Below, piece by piece: positions 27,324 to 38,500 of a stretch of 64,000 bases of DNA. This DNA is from Pseudomonas frederiksbergensis (lineage in GTDB: Bacteria > Pseudomonadota > Gammaproteobacteria > Pseudomonadales > Pseudomonadaceae): contig NZ_MOBP01000016.1 of the NCBI RefSeq assembly GCF_003732665.1, positions 62,001-126,000 of the forward strand, given 5' to 3'. Each line of letters begins with the position of its first letter. Position 1 is the stretch's first letter. A model generated the notes under the pieces. It saw nothing but the letters and a program-made list of their open reading frames with translations, was not told the origin of the DNA and ran no database searches. The translations under genes and the position numbers were made by a program.

Positions 27324-30300
27324 CTATACCACCGGCACAACCACCCCATCCCGTTTCGCAGGCTCACCCGGGTTTCGGACTTCCACATCGAGCGAATACA
27401 CCTCCTCCCTCATCGTCGGACGCCAGTGCCTCACCACTTGCCCATTTGCGTCCGTCAGCATAGGCCCAAAGGTGCCTCCATTCTCAGATATAAACACCTC
27501 TCGTCCCGCCAACGGCTGGCCACTGTCCGTGGCCACGATCACAACCCTTATCGTCGTGAAGGCATTGGTCTGAGCCGGATTGGGCTCCGCATAAACCCGT
27601 TGAATGCTCGCATGCACCGGCCATACATCCACCCCGACCACCGCCATTTCCCAGCCAGCCAAACCACCCTTCACAGTCGCCTGCAACGCGCCCTCGCCGA
27701 CCCCACCCAACACGAACTCAAGAATCGCCACGCCATCTGCGCCGGTCAGTGTCGGTGCGAGTTTGACACTCGAGTATTCCCACATCACCTCGACACCCAC
27801 CAGTGGCTCGCCGGTAATAGCGGACACCACCGTGGCCATGGCCGAGACCACTTGCCCCGGCGTACCGGCCGGTTCGGCGCAGACCAGTGATTGAATCTGG
27901 CGTGGTTCGCTGGTGCTGTACGCCAGGGTGACCGACTGTGAGTAACGCTCATCCCCCACCGTCGCCGTCAGCTGCGCCGGGCCCGGTTGCGTCGGGATAA
28001 AACTGATCTTCGCCACACCATAAAAATCCGTCACCGACGTCACAACACCCAGGTCCGGGCTGCGCCAGGTCACGGTCAGACCGGCCATCGGCTTACCGTT
28101 GATGACCGACACCACCGCGACCTGTTCCACCAGTGTCTGCCCCCACTCCAGGGTCTGGGCCACACGACTGCCCCCCTGAAACTTGACCACCTGAATCCCT
28201 GAGCCGAGGGACATGGCGTTGGCCGGTGACAACCGGGCGAGCCGGCTGGCGGCCAGGCGCAGGGCGAACGCACCGTCCTTCAGATCGCCGACCCAAAATT
28301 TGTATTCCAGGCCCAATTCGAAAAACCAGCGCGCAGTCCCAAGCGCGTTCGGCGGTACAAAATGAATGTCCAACGCCGCCGGACCGGTGCCGGTCAGCCC
28401 CAGCGTCAGGTCGTGATCGAGCAAAGGGCTGTTGGCGGGGGCCATGATTTTGATCAGGTGATTGCCTTTGCGACGCGGGAAATAGGTTTTCTTGCCCCAG
28501 GGTTCTGGCGGCTGATCATCAAAGCTGACGGTCACTCCTTCCCAAGGATCGTTCGCCAGCGCGCTAACCCTCATCGGGCGCTTGTCCTCGTAGCCGTCGA
28601 AAGGGCTGATGAGCACCGCCTCCACCGTATGCTGCTGTTCGACCGTGGGCGCAAAGGCGAAACCGGACCAGCCTTCGGCGTCAGTCTTCACCTCTGCCGA
28701 TTGCTCACCCACCAGCCAATTCACAGCGACCTGCTCCACCGCACGGCCGGTGAAATAGGAAAACACCTGGACCCACGTCCAGGCTGGCTCCTGCCCCACC
28801 ACCGGGTCCACCGCCGTCTCGCGCCACGCCTCAATCCGGACTTTGTTGTGCGCCAGGCTCATCGCGTTGGCGGAGGTGTTCAGACCCAACTGCGGCAGCT
28901 CAAGTCCCAGGGCAAAGTTGCCCGGCACCGCACTATCACTGAAGTCCAGAGACCAGCGTGCGCCGCCGTCGCCGATCACCTGCGACTGCGCCAAGGGCGG
29001 ATCGATGCTCGCGTGCAATTGCTCGGGCGTCGATCCGGTCCATGACAACGTCGTCGAAAGCCCCACCAGCGGACTCAGTGCATGGGGCAGAAAACTGAAA
29101 CGGTGCACCGCTCCCAGGCACGGATAAAGCCTCTGATCACCGAGTACCGCCGAGACCTGATCCAGGCTCAGGCTCGCCTCTTCTGCCAGATCCGGGGCGA
29201 TCAAACGCCCGAACAGTTCCCGATCCGATGTCAGGCCCTCGCCGCTCAGTGTCAGTTCAAACAGGCTGCTGGTACTGCTCCCGAGCACAGACGTCAACCT
29301 CCACTCAAGCCCCGCTTCGGTCAGGTTTCTGGGGGTTCCGATATCACTCGCCACCAGCCCGATGGCCGGCGGCGTGCCGCGCCAGTTCAGCGTCACGGCT
29401 TTATTGATCAACTTGCTACCGGGCAGTGGCACGACTTTCAAGGTGTGCGTGCGGCCACGCCAACAGAGCACGCCCAGCACCACGCGATCGACTTCGACGT
29501 TATCCAGCAGAATCCTGACTTCATTTTTCCAGGGACTGGTGGCCAGGGCTTTGACAGTGAAATCATGTTCAGCCACCACCGCCTCTTCATGGGCCCGAAT
29601 ACGGGCGGTGACCACCAGATCCCCGGCGCTTTTCGGCGTGTACAGCAAACTCGCCCAACCGCCGGCCCCGGTGGTGACGGTCGGCAGCGGGCCTTCGGGG
29701 GTAATCCAGTCCACCAGCGCATTGACCACGGGATCGCCGTCGTCAACGCCTCGCACATGCACCACCTGAATCCGCAGCAGCACGCTTTCGTGTTCATCCA
29801 CCACCGGAAACTTGTTGGCCTCGCGCACATCGCCGATACGCACCAGATTGCGTGCCAACGACATCTTTTTTTTCGGTGACGGCAACAACAGCGTCGAGCA
29901 GACCAGGGACAGTTCGAACTGACCGTCGAGGCGATCCTCGCTGGTCAATGTCCAGACCAGGTCGCGGCCCTCGACCGGCACCGGCAATTCCAGTACCGGG
30001 CTGACGGCGACCCCCAATTGTTCGGCGGAATCGCCACTCCAGCGCAGTTGCATCTCGCTCCCCGCCAACCCATGGTCGGCCGGCAATCGCACGTGAAGGC
30101 GATACGCGGAACCACGATTGGGGTAGCCGATCCTGTCCTCCCAGCGCGTCTCGCTGCCCTCGACCACGGCCATCAGCGTTTTCCACGGGTCGGTCGCCAG
30201 TACGCGGACCGGCAGGGTGGTTGAAACCACGCCGCTGGCGTAATAGAGACTCTCCACCGTCGCTTCGATGGCAAATTCTCCCGCCACTGTCGGTACGTAA

Positions 30301-31373
30301 TCGAAGTAGGCCCAGCCGTTCTCGTTCGTCAGGCCCGAGCCTATGATGCCCTGCCCGGCCTCCCGCCAGGTCACCGGGCGGCCGTTCAGTGTCTGTCCGT
30401 TGTAGTACGACGCGACCTCCACACCCAGGCGCACGCTCTGCCCGTATTCCAGCACTGGGTAATAGGCGGCCTGCAATTCATTAGGGAACACCAGGCGATG
30501 GTGACCCAGCGATACCGGGATCGGGTAAGGCTCGGCGGTGTACTGGTTGACCACTTGCATCGTGAACAGATGCGGGCCTTCACCGAGTTCATCGAGCAAC
30601 GGGGTTTGAAGCATCCAGCACGATTCCAATGGCTGATCGACCTCCCAGTCCGGGTCCGCGAGAACAGCGTCCAGCGGGTTGTTTTCAATCGTCAAGGCCG
30701 CTTGGGTGCCCTGCCAGGGGTGACCTGGCATGGGCACACACACCAGACGATGCGACGACAGGTTGGGCGCCCCCAGACACAGCGGCAACACCCCCGTGGG
30801 TGGCAACGACTGCTCATCCAGCATCAGCGATTGCAGCACCAACGGTGGCAGATGCAGGTCCAGCCGGATGCGGGTGATGCACACCGAAACATTGCCCGTG
30901 CCACCGGTCGGGCTGTACACCCTCAGGCTAATCGAGTCCCCGTCCTGCAGCGGCAGGTTCAGCGGGACTTCGTACTTGATCGGAGAATAATTCAGCGGTT
31001 GTCCGTCCCGCAGCCGCGCCCGATCTTCTTCCTCGTGACGTGCCTGGCCGAGCCGCAAAGGAATTTCCTGACTGTTCCCGGGCGAGCCAACCATTTCCAC
31101 GACCAGCCGCCCCGTTCCGCTAAACCGCACTTCACAGAGAAAACTGAGCACATACCGGGCATCGGCCCCCAGTGCCTTGGGCACAACGATCACCTGGCTG
31201 ACCGAAGCGTCGTTACTGATCCGCAGATAACCGGTCAACTCACCCTCATACATCTCATAGACCAGGGTCACCGATTTGGTACCGTTCGGGTGCTTGGTCC
31301 AGCCGTCGGTGCCCTCGGTGAAGTCACCATTGAGCACCAGGTTCTGATTGGCCTGAATTACGGGATCACGCAT
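27324..31373 (-). CDS. Large Ig-like repeat protein, last gene of the TcA operon
   Basis: A 1,349-residue protein with no signal peptide and no membrane helix. The N-terminal 170 residues look like a carbohydrate-binding jelly roll (NLVLNGDFTEGTDGWTKHP opening, typical of CBM-like folds). The rest is a series of beta-rich, invasin/Big_1-like modules: each has a linker motif A[TN][DS]PW (about residues 393, 610, 939) and most have MSLxxxxV (about 505, 838, 1053). The C-terminal third has clearer Ig domains with 'TDANGQVVRHWRP'-type loops. It overlaps the TcA2 stop by eight bases (ATGCGTGA) with AAGGAG upstream, so it is translationally coupled to the toxin. I infer an accessory or decorating protein of the toxin particle; no family member of known function is recognised. 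Confidence 0.75.
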   Translation of the reverse strand: MRDPVIQANQNLVLNGDFTEGTDGWTKHPNGTKSVTLVYEMYEGELTGYLRISNDASVSQVIVVPKALGADARYVLSFLCEVRFSGTGRLVVEMVGSPGNSQEIPLRLGQARHEEEDRARLRDGQPLNYSPIKYEVPLNLPLQDGDSISLRVYSPTGGTGNVSVCITRIRLDLHLPPLVLQSLMLDEQSLPPTGVLPLCLGAPNLSSHRLVCVPMPGHPWQGTQAALTIENNPLDAVLADPDWEVDQPLESCWMLQTPLLDELGEGPHLFTMQVVNQYTAEPYPIPVSLGHHRLVFPNELQAAYYPVLEYGQSVRLGVEVASYYNGQTLNGRPVTWREAGQGIIGSGLTNENGWAYFDYVPTVAGEFAIEATVESLYYASGVVSTTLPVRVLATDPWKTLMAVVEGSETRWEDRIGYPNRGSAYRLHVRLPADHGLAGSEMQLRWSGDSAEQLGVAVSPVLELPVPVEGRDLVWTLTSEDRLDGQFELSLVCSTLLLPSPKKKMSLARNLVRIGDVREANKFPVVDEHESVLLRIQVVHVRGVDDGDPVVNALVDWITPEGPLPTVTTGAGGWASLLYTPKSAGDLVVTARIRAHEEAVVAEHDFTVKALATSPWKNEVRILLDNVEVDRVVLGVLCWRGRTHTLKVVPLPGSKLINKAVTLNWRGTPPAIGLVASDIGTPRNLTEAGLEWRLTSVLGSSTSSLFELTLSGEGLTSDRELFGRLIAPDLAEEASLSLDQVSAVLGDQRLYPCLGAVHRFSFLPHALSPLVGLSTTLSWTGSTPEQLHASIDPPLAQSQVIGDGGARWSLDFSDSAVPGNFALGLELPQLGLNTSANAMSLAHNKVRIEAWRETAVDPVVGQEPAWTWVQVFSYFTGRAVEQVAVNWLVGEQSAEVKTDAEGWSGFAFAPTVEQQHTVEAVLISPFDGYEDKRPMRVSALANDPWEGVTVSFDDQPPEPWGKKTYFPRRKGNHLIKIMAPANSPLLDHDLTLGLTGTGPAALDIHFVPPNALGTARWFFELGLEYKFWVGDLKDGAFALRLAASRLARLSPANAMSLGSGIQVVKFQGGSRVAQTLEWGQTLVEQVAVVSVINGKPMAGLTVTWRSPDLGVVTSVTDFYGVAKISFIPTQPGPAQLTATVGDERYSQSVTLAYSTSEPRQIQSLVCAEPAGTPGQVVSAMATVVSAITGEPLVGVEVMWEYSSVKLAPTLTGADGVAILEFVLGGVGEGALQATVKGGLAGWEMAVVGVDVWPVHASIQRVYAEPNPAQTNAFTTIRVVIVATDSGQPLAGREVFISENGGTFGPMLTDANGQVVRHWRPTMREEVYSLDVEVRNPGEPAKRDGVVVPVV

Positions 31374-34300
31374 GGCTGCCTGCTCCTTTGTTCGCACCTT
31401 TCGGTTGAGGCGTTTCTGCTATGTTCACCAGGTTTTCCACGGCGAGCCTGAAGCTCGGCTCGCCGCCCTTGGCGGTGTAGCGGATGCGCACAATGACATC
31501 GGTCAAGGAACCCAGCATCGCGATTTGCGACTCGCGTTTGGGCCAGGGGAAATTCAACTGCCAGCGCGACACGGCCCCGGTGTTCTCGAACGGGTTAAGC
31601 AAGCCTTCATCGGGTTTGATCGCCGTCATGCCGTTGTCGGCAATGCCCGCCGACAGCGCGATCTGTTGCCCGCTGCGCAAGTTGAACTGCACATCCGCCG
31701 GCGCCACCTTGCCATCAGGGTCGAGCATGTAGTCGACCGAATGCGCCGACGCTTTGGTGGCGGTCGTGCTGCCAATCTGCAGCAAGGTTGCGCGCACATC
31801 TTCGTAAGGGCCGACCAGCACCGGCAGATCGACCTCCACCGAATTGATCAACCGGCAGTAGTCGCCGGGGTGTTCGCGGTCGAACAGCAACTGCGTGAGC
31901 TTGAATTCCAACACACCGGTTTCTTGCAACTTGAGCAACGCCGCGCCCCAGTTGGCATGTCCCGATTGCGGGTCGCTGGCGTCGTCGAACAGCCGCCGCA
32001 GGGAAACGGTCTTGACTCGTTCCAGCCGTCGCTCATGGCTTTGCAAGTGGCTGCGCTCCATGCGCAACAGGTATTCGCGCAAGTGTTCGCCGGCCGTCAG
32101 CCCATAACGGTTGTCGAGCCAAACCTGAGGCAGGGGCGGTATTGAATCGTACTCGCCGGTTTCCGCGCTCAGGGAGGCCTGGGCACTCAGGCACAGGCTG
32201 ACCACCGCGTCGTAAGCCTGGTAGTGCAAGGCCTTGAGCTGGCCCAGCAGCCAGCCGAACAACTCGGCATTGGTCGCGCGTTTTTTCAGGAAGTTGTACA
32301 CCGTCAGCGCCTGGGCATTGCCGCGCAGGGTCTGATCAAGGCTGGCCCTGGCCGCATCGACCGCGAGCTGTTGCGCGAGAATTTGCTCATCGATGGCCTG
32401 CGTCTCCGCCCGGGCCTGGTCGCGTTGCAGCCCCCATTCGCGACGGCGCAGGCGATAGGTTTCGGTGACCGCTTTCTTGTCGGCATCCAGTTGCGCCGCA
32501 GTCGAGGCGACTTCCAGGCCATAGCCCACGGCGTAGGCCATGGACCCGGGACGACCGCCGCCATTGGCCATGCCATAAATAGTCGGAAAGGTGTCGATGA
32601 CCGCCCCTGTCATCTGAAAGGCCGTCGATGTCATGTGCAGGACCTTGGCCATTTGCAGCGTATCCATCACCTCGTATTCCGCCGCGCTGATGTTGTCGTC
32701 ATACCAGCGGGAATAGGTATCGGCGCGCTGCTGAGCCGTGACGCGGCTTTGCCGCAACGCCGCCACATTCGCCTCCAGTTGGGCGATGCTCTGCTCCTGG
32801 ACCTTGCGCGCGTAATCCCCCAGTTCCACCAGATGGCTCTGTTGCATTTCCTCCTGTTCGGCCCGATCCCGTTGCTCAAGCAGACGCAACACTTGGCTGC
32901 CGTAGTCTTGCAAGGCCTGCACCGCACGCAACGCGACCTCGAACGCCACCCGCCATTGAAAGGCGCCCACCACCAGACGCCCGCCCATCGGCCGTGGTCC
33001 GCCGACGCCACCGGCGGCCAGGTCGCGCAACAACTGGTCGGGATCGGTTGGCGGGCTGAACAGCGGGATATTCAGCGGCTTGCCATCGAGCGTCAGGTTG
33101 TTGCGCAGGTTATTCAGGCGCCGGCCTGGCAAATCGAAAACGCTGAGCAATTGCTCGTTGATCGGCAGTTTGAACGGCGCGTTGGCCAACAGCCCGAGCA
33201 GGGGTGCCGCCGGCGCGGACGGCGGAATATCGGCCAGGGAAACATCGAGGGTTTGCTCGAACGCCTCCAGCGCCGGGCGCGTGCTGCTGAGGATTAGTAA
33301 TTGGTTAACCGTTTTTGTTTCCCAGTCAGTCACTGCCCGCGCCACCGGTGGCTTGCCCATCAGGAATTCGGCCTGCACATAGCACAGCTTGGCCGCCACC
33401 AGGCTGTCGCGGGTAAGTTGGCGGTAATACCAGTCGCCCCAGGCGATCAGGTTGTTCACGTAGTCGATGAACACCAGAATGCGCAAGTGCCGCGGCGCCG
33501 AGTAGCCGATGGCATCCGGATCGACCGGCAATTGGCTTTCACACCCCAGGTTGCCGTCGCTGAACAGCGGACGGCAGCGCCAGTAAGCCGGTTTGTCAGA
33601 GGGTTGCTCCGGGTTGGACGGCGGGTCTGCCGGGGCGCGCGGGTCGAACAGGTAATGCAGCCAATTCTGTGCTTCCTGATACCGATCCTCGGCCCGGAGG
33701 CGCGTCGCCACCAGATGCGGCAGGTGAAACGACAGTTCCCAGAAATACAAACCGTTGGCACCGTTGTAGGGGCCGTTCGTTTCGTCGAGGTCGGCGGAAT
33801 CGGGCGGCGGTTCCGCGAGGAACTGCGTTTCCCAGTCCAGGACCGCATCCACCGAAATATGCGCGCGCTGCACCAGTTCCGGGCCGAACAATGAATTGAG
33901 GCGGGCGTGGGCCAGGGTGCCGGTCTGGTTGAAGGCAATGAATTGCGCGGCGTTGGCTCTGTTCTTTTTCAGGGCGGCGGCTACGAACCGGGGAAGGCCG
34001 GGCATCGCCAGGGTAAATCTCGTGGTGCCATGATTCGTGGGGGAGCCCAGTGTGAACTGCACATTGCCGGTAAAACCACCAGCCGGCCGCTTGACCGTCA
34101 TCCACGCCGTCACCCAGCCGCCGCCCGTCGAAGCCCCGGGCAGGGTGATCTTAGTCGGATCTCCAACAATCCCATTGAGCAACTCGAGCGTGAACGTGGC
34201 ACTCGCCGGTGTATGCGGAGTGGGCTTACACACCCCTCTGACAATCAATTGATCCTCTTGGCTGCCACTGATAAACAACACCTGCAAACCGTAATAGCTT

Positions 34301-35466
34301 GTCAATGAGCCAGGAGCGGTGACATCGGCAGTGACCTTCGGCTGGTTCTGCCCGAACAGCGGATGCTGCACGGTCAAGGTATCGGGGAACCGGTAGAGCG
34401 CCAGATAGTTCAGCCAGGTGCCGTCGTCTTCCGGCACTGGGCGCAGCAGCACGTCACGCACCACGAACTTGTCAAAATTGCTCTCTTTGCACTTCAGCAT
34501 GACGCCCAACGCGCCTTTGGGCTGACGCTCATCCACCGCAATCGTCGCGATCAACCGGCAGTCGACCGACAGATCTTGCGAAGGCTCACTGCTGTGCAGA
34601 TTCAACGGCGCCGACCACTGCCCGTTCTGGGTCATGAACGCCAGATTGATCTCCAGCTTGTACGGCAAGCGCACGACTGGCTGGCCATCTTGCATCTCGA
34701 CAACCCTGTCGCGCCACTGCGCCCACACTACGCACAAGCGCCCGTTCCAAAACACCGGGCGAACATCCAGCACCTTGTCGCCGGTGCCGATATCCACTGG
34801 TTGCCATTCCCCCCACGCCACCGGGTTGATGGCTTTGCAGTCAGCCACCAATTCGATCTCGGCCTTGCGCCAGAAGTACTGGAACGGCGGCACGCGCTGG
34901 CGGCCAATGAAGTAATAGTCGGCATGCTTGGGGGTGGCGCCGTCCATGTAACTGCTGAGCACATCCAGGTTGCAGGTCTGCTCAAAGGCTTGCAGGTAAT
35001 TCTGCATCGCCCGTTGCACCGAATCGCTGTTGAGGCGCGTCTGGTTCAGATCGTTTTCCAGGATCTTGAACAGGCCTGTCTTGCGTTGGCGCACGAAGGG
35101 GTTGATGTAGTTTTCCGGGTAGATCCCGATTTGTGTCACCGCCGCCCAGTCCGGGTAGTTGTTGTACAGCTCCCAGAGCTTGAGATCCTGCGGGTCGAAC
35201 GCCGTCGCGTCATACCCCGGCTCAAGCTTGCGGTAGGCCGCATGAATGAACTGCTGGGCACAACTGGTCGCCTCCGCCACCCAGGAGCTTTGCACGGGAT
35301 AACTGTCCAGCGGGTCCAGGCGCAGCAGTTCGAACAGATCCCCCGGCGTGCGCAGGAAGTTGTATTTGTCAGTGCCAGTATCACCCTTGCCGACTTGCCC
35401 GATGCAGTACTCGACCAGTGCCGACCGACGCTTTTCCAGCAGACCGCCGATATTGTTCTGTGCCAT
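31366..35466 (-). CDS. Tc toxin subunit A, C-terminal half (TcA2: pore and TcB-binding)
   Basis: A 1,366-residue protein equal to the C-terminal half of TcA toxins, in which five copies form the injection channel. After an N-terminal helical segment comes the neuraminidase-like/receptor-binding part, then the conserved FWELSFHLPHLVATRL and NWLHYLFDPRAPADP (about residue 609). Long coiled coils flank a Gly-rich hydrophobic tip at about 942-990 (FQMTGAVIDTFPTIYGMANG), as expected for the channel tip. The end, NPFENTGAVSRWQLNFP (about 1286) and DVIVRIRYTAKGGE, is the TcB-binding region. The start is ATG at 35466 with AGGAGCAAGGAAC upstream; 48 bases separate it from TcA1. It is expected to need TcA1 to form a full A subunit, as in the two-part YenA1/YenA2 toxin. 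Confidence 0.88.
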   Translation of the reverse strand: MAQNNIGGLLEKRRSALVEYCIGQVGKGDTGTDKYNFLRTPGDLFELLRLDPLDSYPVQSSWVAEATSCAQQFIHAAYRKLEPGYDATAFDPQDLKLWELYNNYPDWAAVTQIGIYPENYINPFVRQRKTGLFKILENDLNQTRLNSDSVQRAMQNYLQAFEQTCNLDVLSSYMDGATPKHADYYFIGRQRVPPFQYFWRKAEIELVADCKAINPVAWGEWQPVDIGTGDKVLDVRPVFWNGRLCVVWAQWRDRVVEMQDGQPVVRLPYKLEINLAFMTQNGQWSAPLNLHSSEPSQDLSVDCRLIATIAVDERQPKGALGVMLKCKESNFDKFVVRDVLLRPVPEDDGTWLNYLALYRFPDTLTVQHPLFGQNQPKVTADVTAPGSLTSYYGLQVLFISGSQEDQLIVRGVCKPTPHTPASATFTLELLNGIVGDPTKITLPGASTGGGWVTAWMTVKRPAGGFTGNVQFTLGSPTNHGTTRFTLAMPGLPRFVAAALKKNRANAAQFIAFNQTGTLAHARLNSLFGPELVQRAHISVDAVLDWETQFLAEPPPDSADLDETNGPYNGANGLYFWELSFHLPHLVATRLRAEDRYQEAQNWLHYLFDPRAPADPPSNPEQPSDKPAYWRCRPLFSDGNLGCESQLPVDPDAIGYSAPRHLRILVFIDYVNNLIAWGDWYYRQLTRDSLVAAKLCYVQAEFLMGKPPVARAVTDWETKTVNQLLILSSTRPALEAFEQTLDVSLADIPPSAPAAPLLGLLANAPFKLPINEQLLSVFDLPGRRLNNLRNNLTLDGKPLNIPLFSPPTDPDQLLRDLAAGGVGGPRPMGGRLVVGAFQWRVAFEVALRAVQALQDYGSQVLRLLEQRDRAEQEEMQQSHLVELGDYARKVQEQSIAQLEANVAALRQSRVTAQQRADTYSRWYDDNISAAEYEVMDTLQMAKVLHMTSTAFQMTGAVIDTFPTIYGMANGGGRPGSMAYAVGYGLEVASTAAQLDADKKAVTETYRLRRREWGLQRDQARAETQAIDEQILAQQLAVDAARASLDQTLRGNAQALTVYNFLKKRATNAELFGWLLGQLKALHYQAYDAVVSLCLSAQASLSAETGEYDSIPPLPQVWLDNRYGLTAGEHLREYLLRMERSHLQSHERRLERVKTVSLRRLFDDASDPQSGHANWGAALLKLQETGVLEFKLTQLLFDREHPGDYCRLINSVEVDLPVLVGPYEDVRATLLQIGSTTATKASAHSVDYMLDPDGKVAPADVQFNLRSGQQIALSAGIADNGMTAIKPDEGLLNPFENTGAVSRWQLNFPWPKRESQIAMLGSLTDVIVRIRYTAKGGEPSFRLAVENLVNIAETPQPKGANKGAGSHA

Positions 35467-35514
35467 GTTCCTTGCTCCTGTGCCCGTCGGGCGCAAACCG
35501 CCTTCCAGCCGTCG

Positions 35515-38500
35515 TCATTCAGTGACGGGGGCGGCAAAAGTGATGGATTCGAAAGCGACGACGGTATCTGCCCCCTCAATGTACGCCTTGACGATGAAAC
35601 GCCCGCCGCCGGCGCTGGAGACAATGGCCCGTACCAGGCCCTCCTGATTGCTGCGTCCCTGCGCCGGCCGGATGGTTGCGGAGCCCGTCGTGCCGGGGAA
35701 CGGCTCCACGGACCAGCGCACCAACTGGTCTATGCCGAGGTTGTCGTAACGGTCCGTCAGCGTGCCGTAGAACTCGACATCCCGGCCTGCGGGCACCGCT
35801 TCCTCTGGCACCCAAGACATGGACTCCCCCTCCATCGTCATTGAAAACGCGTCGGCAATGACGTAAACGGTCGGCGCATGCATCGGCGCCATCAGGTCCA
35901 GCCAGAACAGTGGCGTATGCGCCCCCAGGACCTTGCCGAAATACTCCACGATGACCTGGCCATGTTCGTCGGTCGTCCTCTTCTCGATCGTGCCGAGGCT
36001 GGCCTGCCAGTACACATTGACGTGCCGGATGACGCTGCCGTCCGGGTTCTCGAGCGTCACGGTAAAGGTGATTTTGTCGTCCGACTTGTTGGCGACCACA
36101 TCGGTCTTGTCCACGGTGCAGGTCAGCTTGACGATCGGCTCAGGCACCTCGTCGTAGAAGGCCGCCAACGCAGCATCGGATTCAGTGAGGCTCAGCAAGG
36201 CACTTTCAGCGGCGACCTGGTACTTGGGTATATCGACTGCCTCCGGCAGCTTACCCACGCGAAAAATCGTCAAGGCGTCCATGCCGGTGTGCCGGGACAG
36301 CACCCGGATGCGCATCAACAGGTCCAATTGAGTCAGGTTTTTCACCAGGTGCGTGGCGGGGTCGATATGCGCGATGCACGCCCGCACTTCCTCGACGCTC
36401 CAGTCGAAGAACGCGGCCAGACGGATGGCCGCCAGTTTCTGCGCCAGCCCAAGCGCTTCGTCGGTGATCGGATCCGGCAGCGCGTTGACCTCGCGCAGGT
36501 AATCCAGCAGTTCCCCGTCCGGTTTTTCACTGAGTTCAAAGGCCCGGGTCAGCGCCGTCAGGTAATACAGGGTGCGCACCGAAAATGCCTGCCGGTCGTT
36601 CTGTTGCAGCCACGCCCTGTAGCCATATTGCAGATAGTCCTGCAGCAGCGTGGCACTCAGGTCGAGGTGCAACACCACGTTGGCGCGCCGCCGGACATCG
36701 GCCAGCAAGGTCAGCGAGGGATTCGTCCCGTCCCGCAGCGTGCCCGGCAACTCGCGCCCGGCCTGCTCCAGCACCTGACGCAGCAACTGGTAAACCGTGC
36801 TGTTGGCCCACACCAACACATGGGCTACCCGCTCGGCATCCAGGCCGGTGTACACCGCCAGGGTTTCCTTGACCACCGAGGCCTGAGCGTCCCGGGCTTG
36901 CAACAGCACCGTGAGCATGCGTTCGACAAAGACTTGGATCTGTGCGGCATCTTCTGTCTCATCGAGGCCTAGACCATCGCGAACGGCCTTAGTCAATTCC
37001 TCGCGGGCGAACGCCAGGTACTGGGCTTCGGTGCCGGCACCACTCATCACCAATCCCGAGTAATCGACCAGGACCGTCAGCAGGTTCAGCCAGTCCGAGC
37101 CTACCAGCGGCGGCACGCCGGCCATCAACAAGGCACCGTGGGTGAACAGCGCGGCAGGCAACAGGTTGCCCGCCTGCTCGAACAACTGACGCTCTTTATC
37201 GGTCGCCACCGCCAGCGCCGCCGGCGGCGACACCTGCTGCAGCATCCACAGCACCGGCAGCTCGCGATCCCGGCACCAGCTCACACACGCATGCAGCGCG
37301 TAAATGAGGTTCAGCGCATCGGGATTGGTATCGCTGCTGCCGGTCGACTTGATCCTCGGGTTGCCTGCCAGGCCATCGACCCAGTCCTCGCCGCCCAGCA
37401 ACGTCAGCATCAGTACGCCCTCGACCGGCGTGATGCCCAACAGGCGTGGCAACTTCACCAACCGGTAGAACGCAGAAATGATCGCCGGGGTGCGCAACAA
37501 GTTGCCGTCGGTGCAGTTGTGCGCCCGGGCAATCACCAGGGCCAGGTATTCGTAGGTCTTAAGATCGATGCCCAGGCCACTGCACAAGCGGTTGATCGTC
37601 AAATCCACGCCCCCCGATGCCGGGATGATCGGAAATGGCAAGTTATCCAGCACCAGTGGTGCGCGGTAGTCACCCTGGTTGTTGAACACCTGGTCGAACT
37701 GCGACAGTGCCGTGCCGCGACCGTAGATCCCCAGCGTATCGATAAACGCCGCGAAGTCCGGTGCCGTGCACCCGTAGCGCTCACGCAATGACTGGAACAG
37801 GCCCAGGGCATGGACCGTGTCAGGGGTTATCGGCCACGGGTTCGTGGTGCTGCCGCGGTTTTCGGCTTTCATCGCGGCCACCAGCAGCGCATCCACCTGT
37901 TCGCTGGGCAGCTCCAGCCATTGATCCAGGCGCACCTTGCGGTTCATCCGGTCAAAATGGGCAAGGTCGTCACGCGGATCAGCGCTCAAGCGGTGGAACA
38001 CTCCCCCCGCCGGGCTGTAGTCGATCTTGATCGCCGGGTATATCCCGCCATTGATGTAGACCGAGCCTGAACGTTCGCTTTCGCCCTGCGCAGGCACAGC
38101 AGGTTCCGGATACACCGTGACGTTGGGCGAACGGGTCGGGGCGAAATCACGCACTGACAGCAGCGCCTCGACACCTCGGGCATCGAGTTTGGTGCGCTCA
38201 CCGAAAAACGCCACCTGATTGAGATTCTGCCAGGACAAATCCTGAGCACCGAAGTTACGCAGGTAAAAGTCCTCTGGCCCCTCAACCGCCGCCTCGGTCA
38301 ACAGCTTTCGCTGATACGGCCCTAACCGCGAAGCATGGGCCAAGGCCCGTTCCGCATCGCCGTCCCAGGCTTGGGGCTGAAGGAAATACGGCGAGGACAG
38401 ATCCACCATATGGACAAAATTACCCACCGACATACCGTGGTGACGGGTGACCGTATCCAGCGTGACCCAATGCTGGTAATACGGCAGCCCATTGGGGTAA

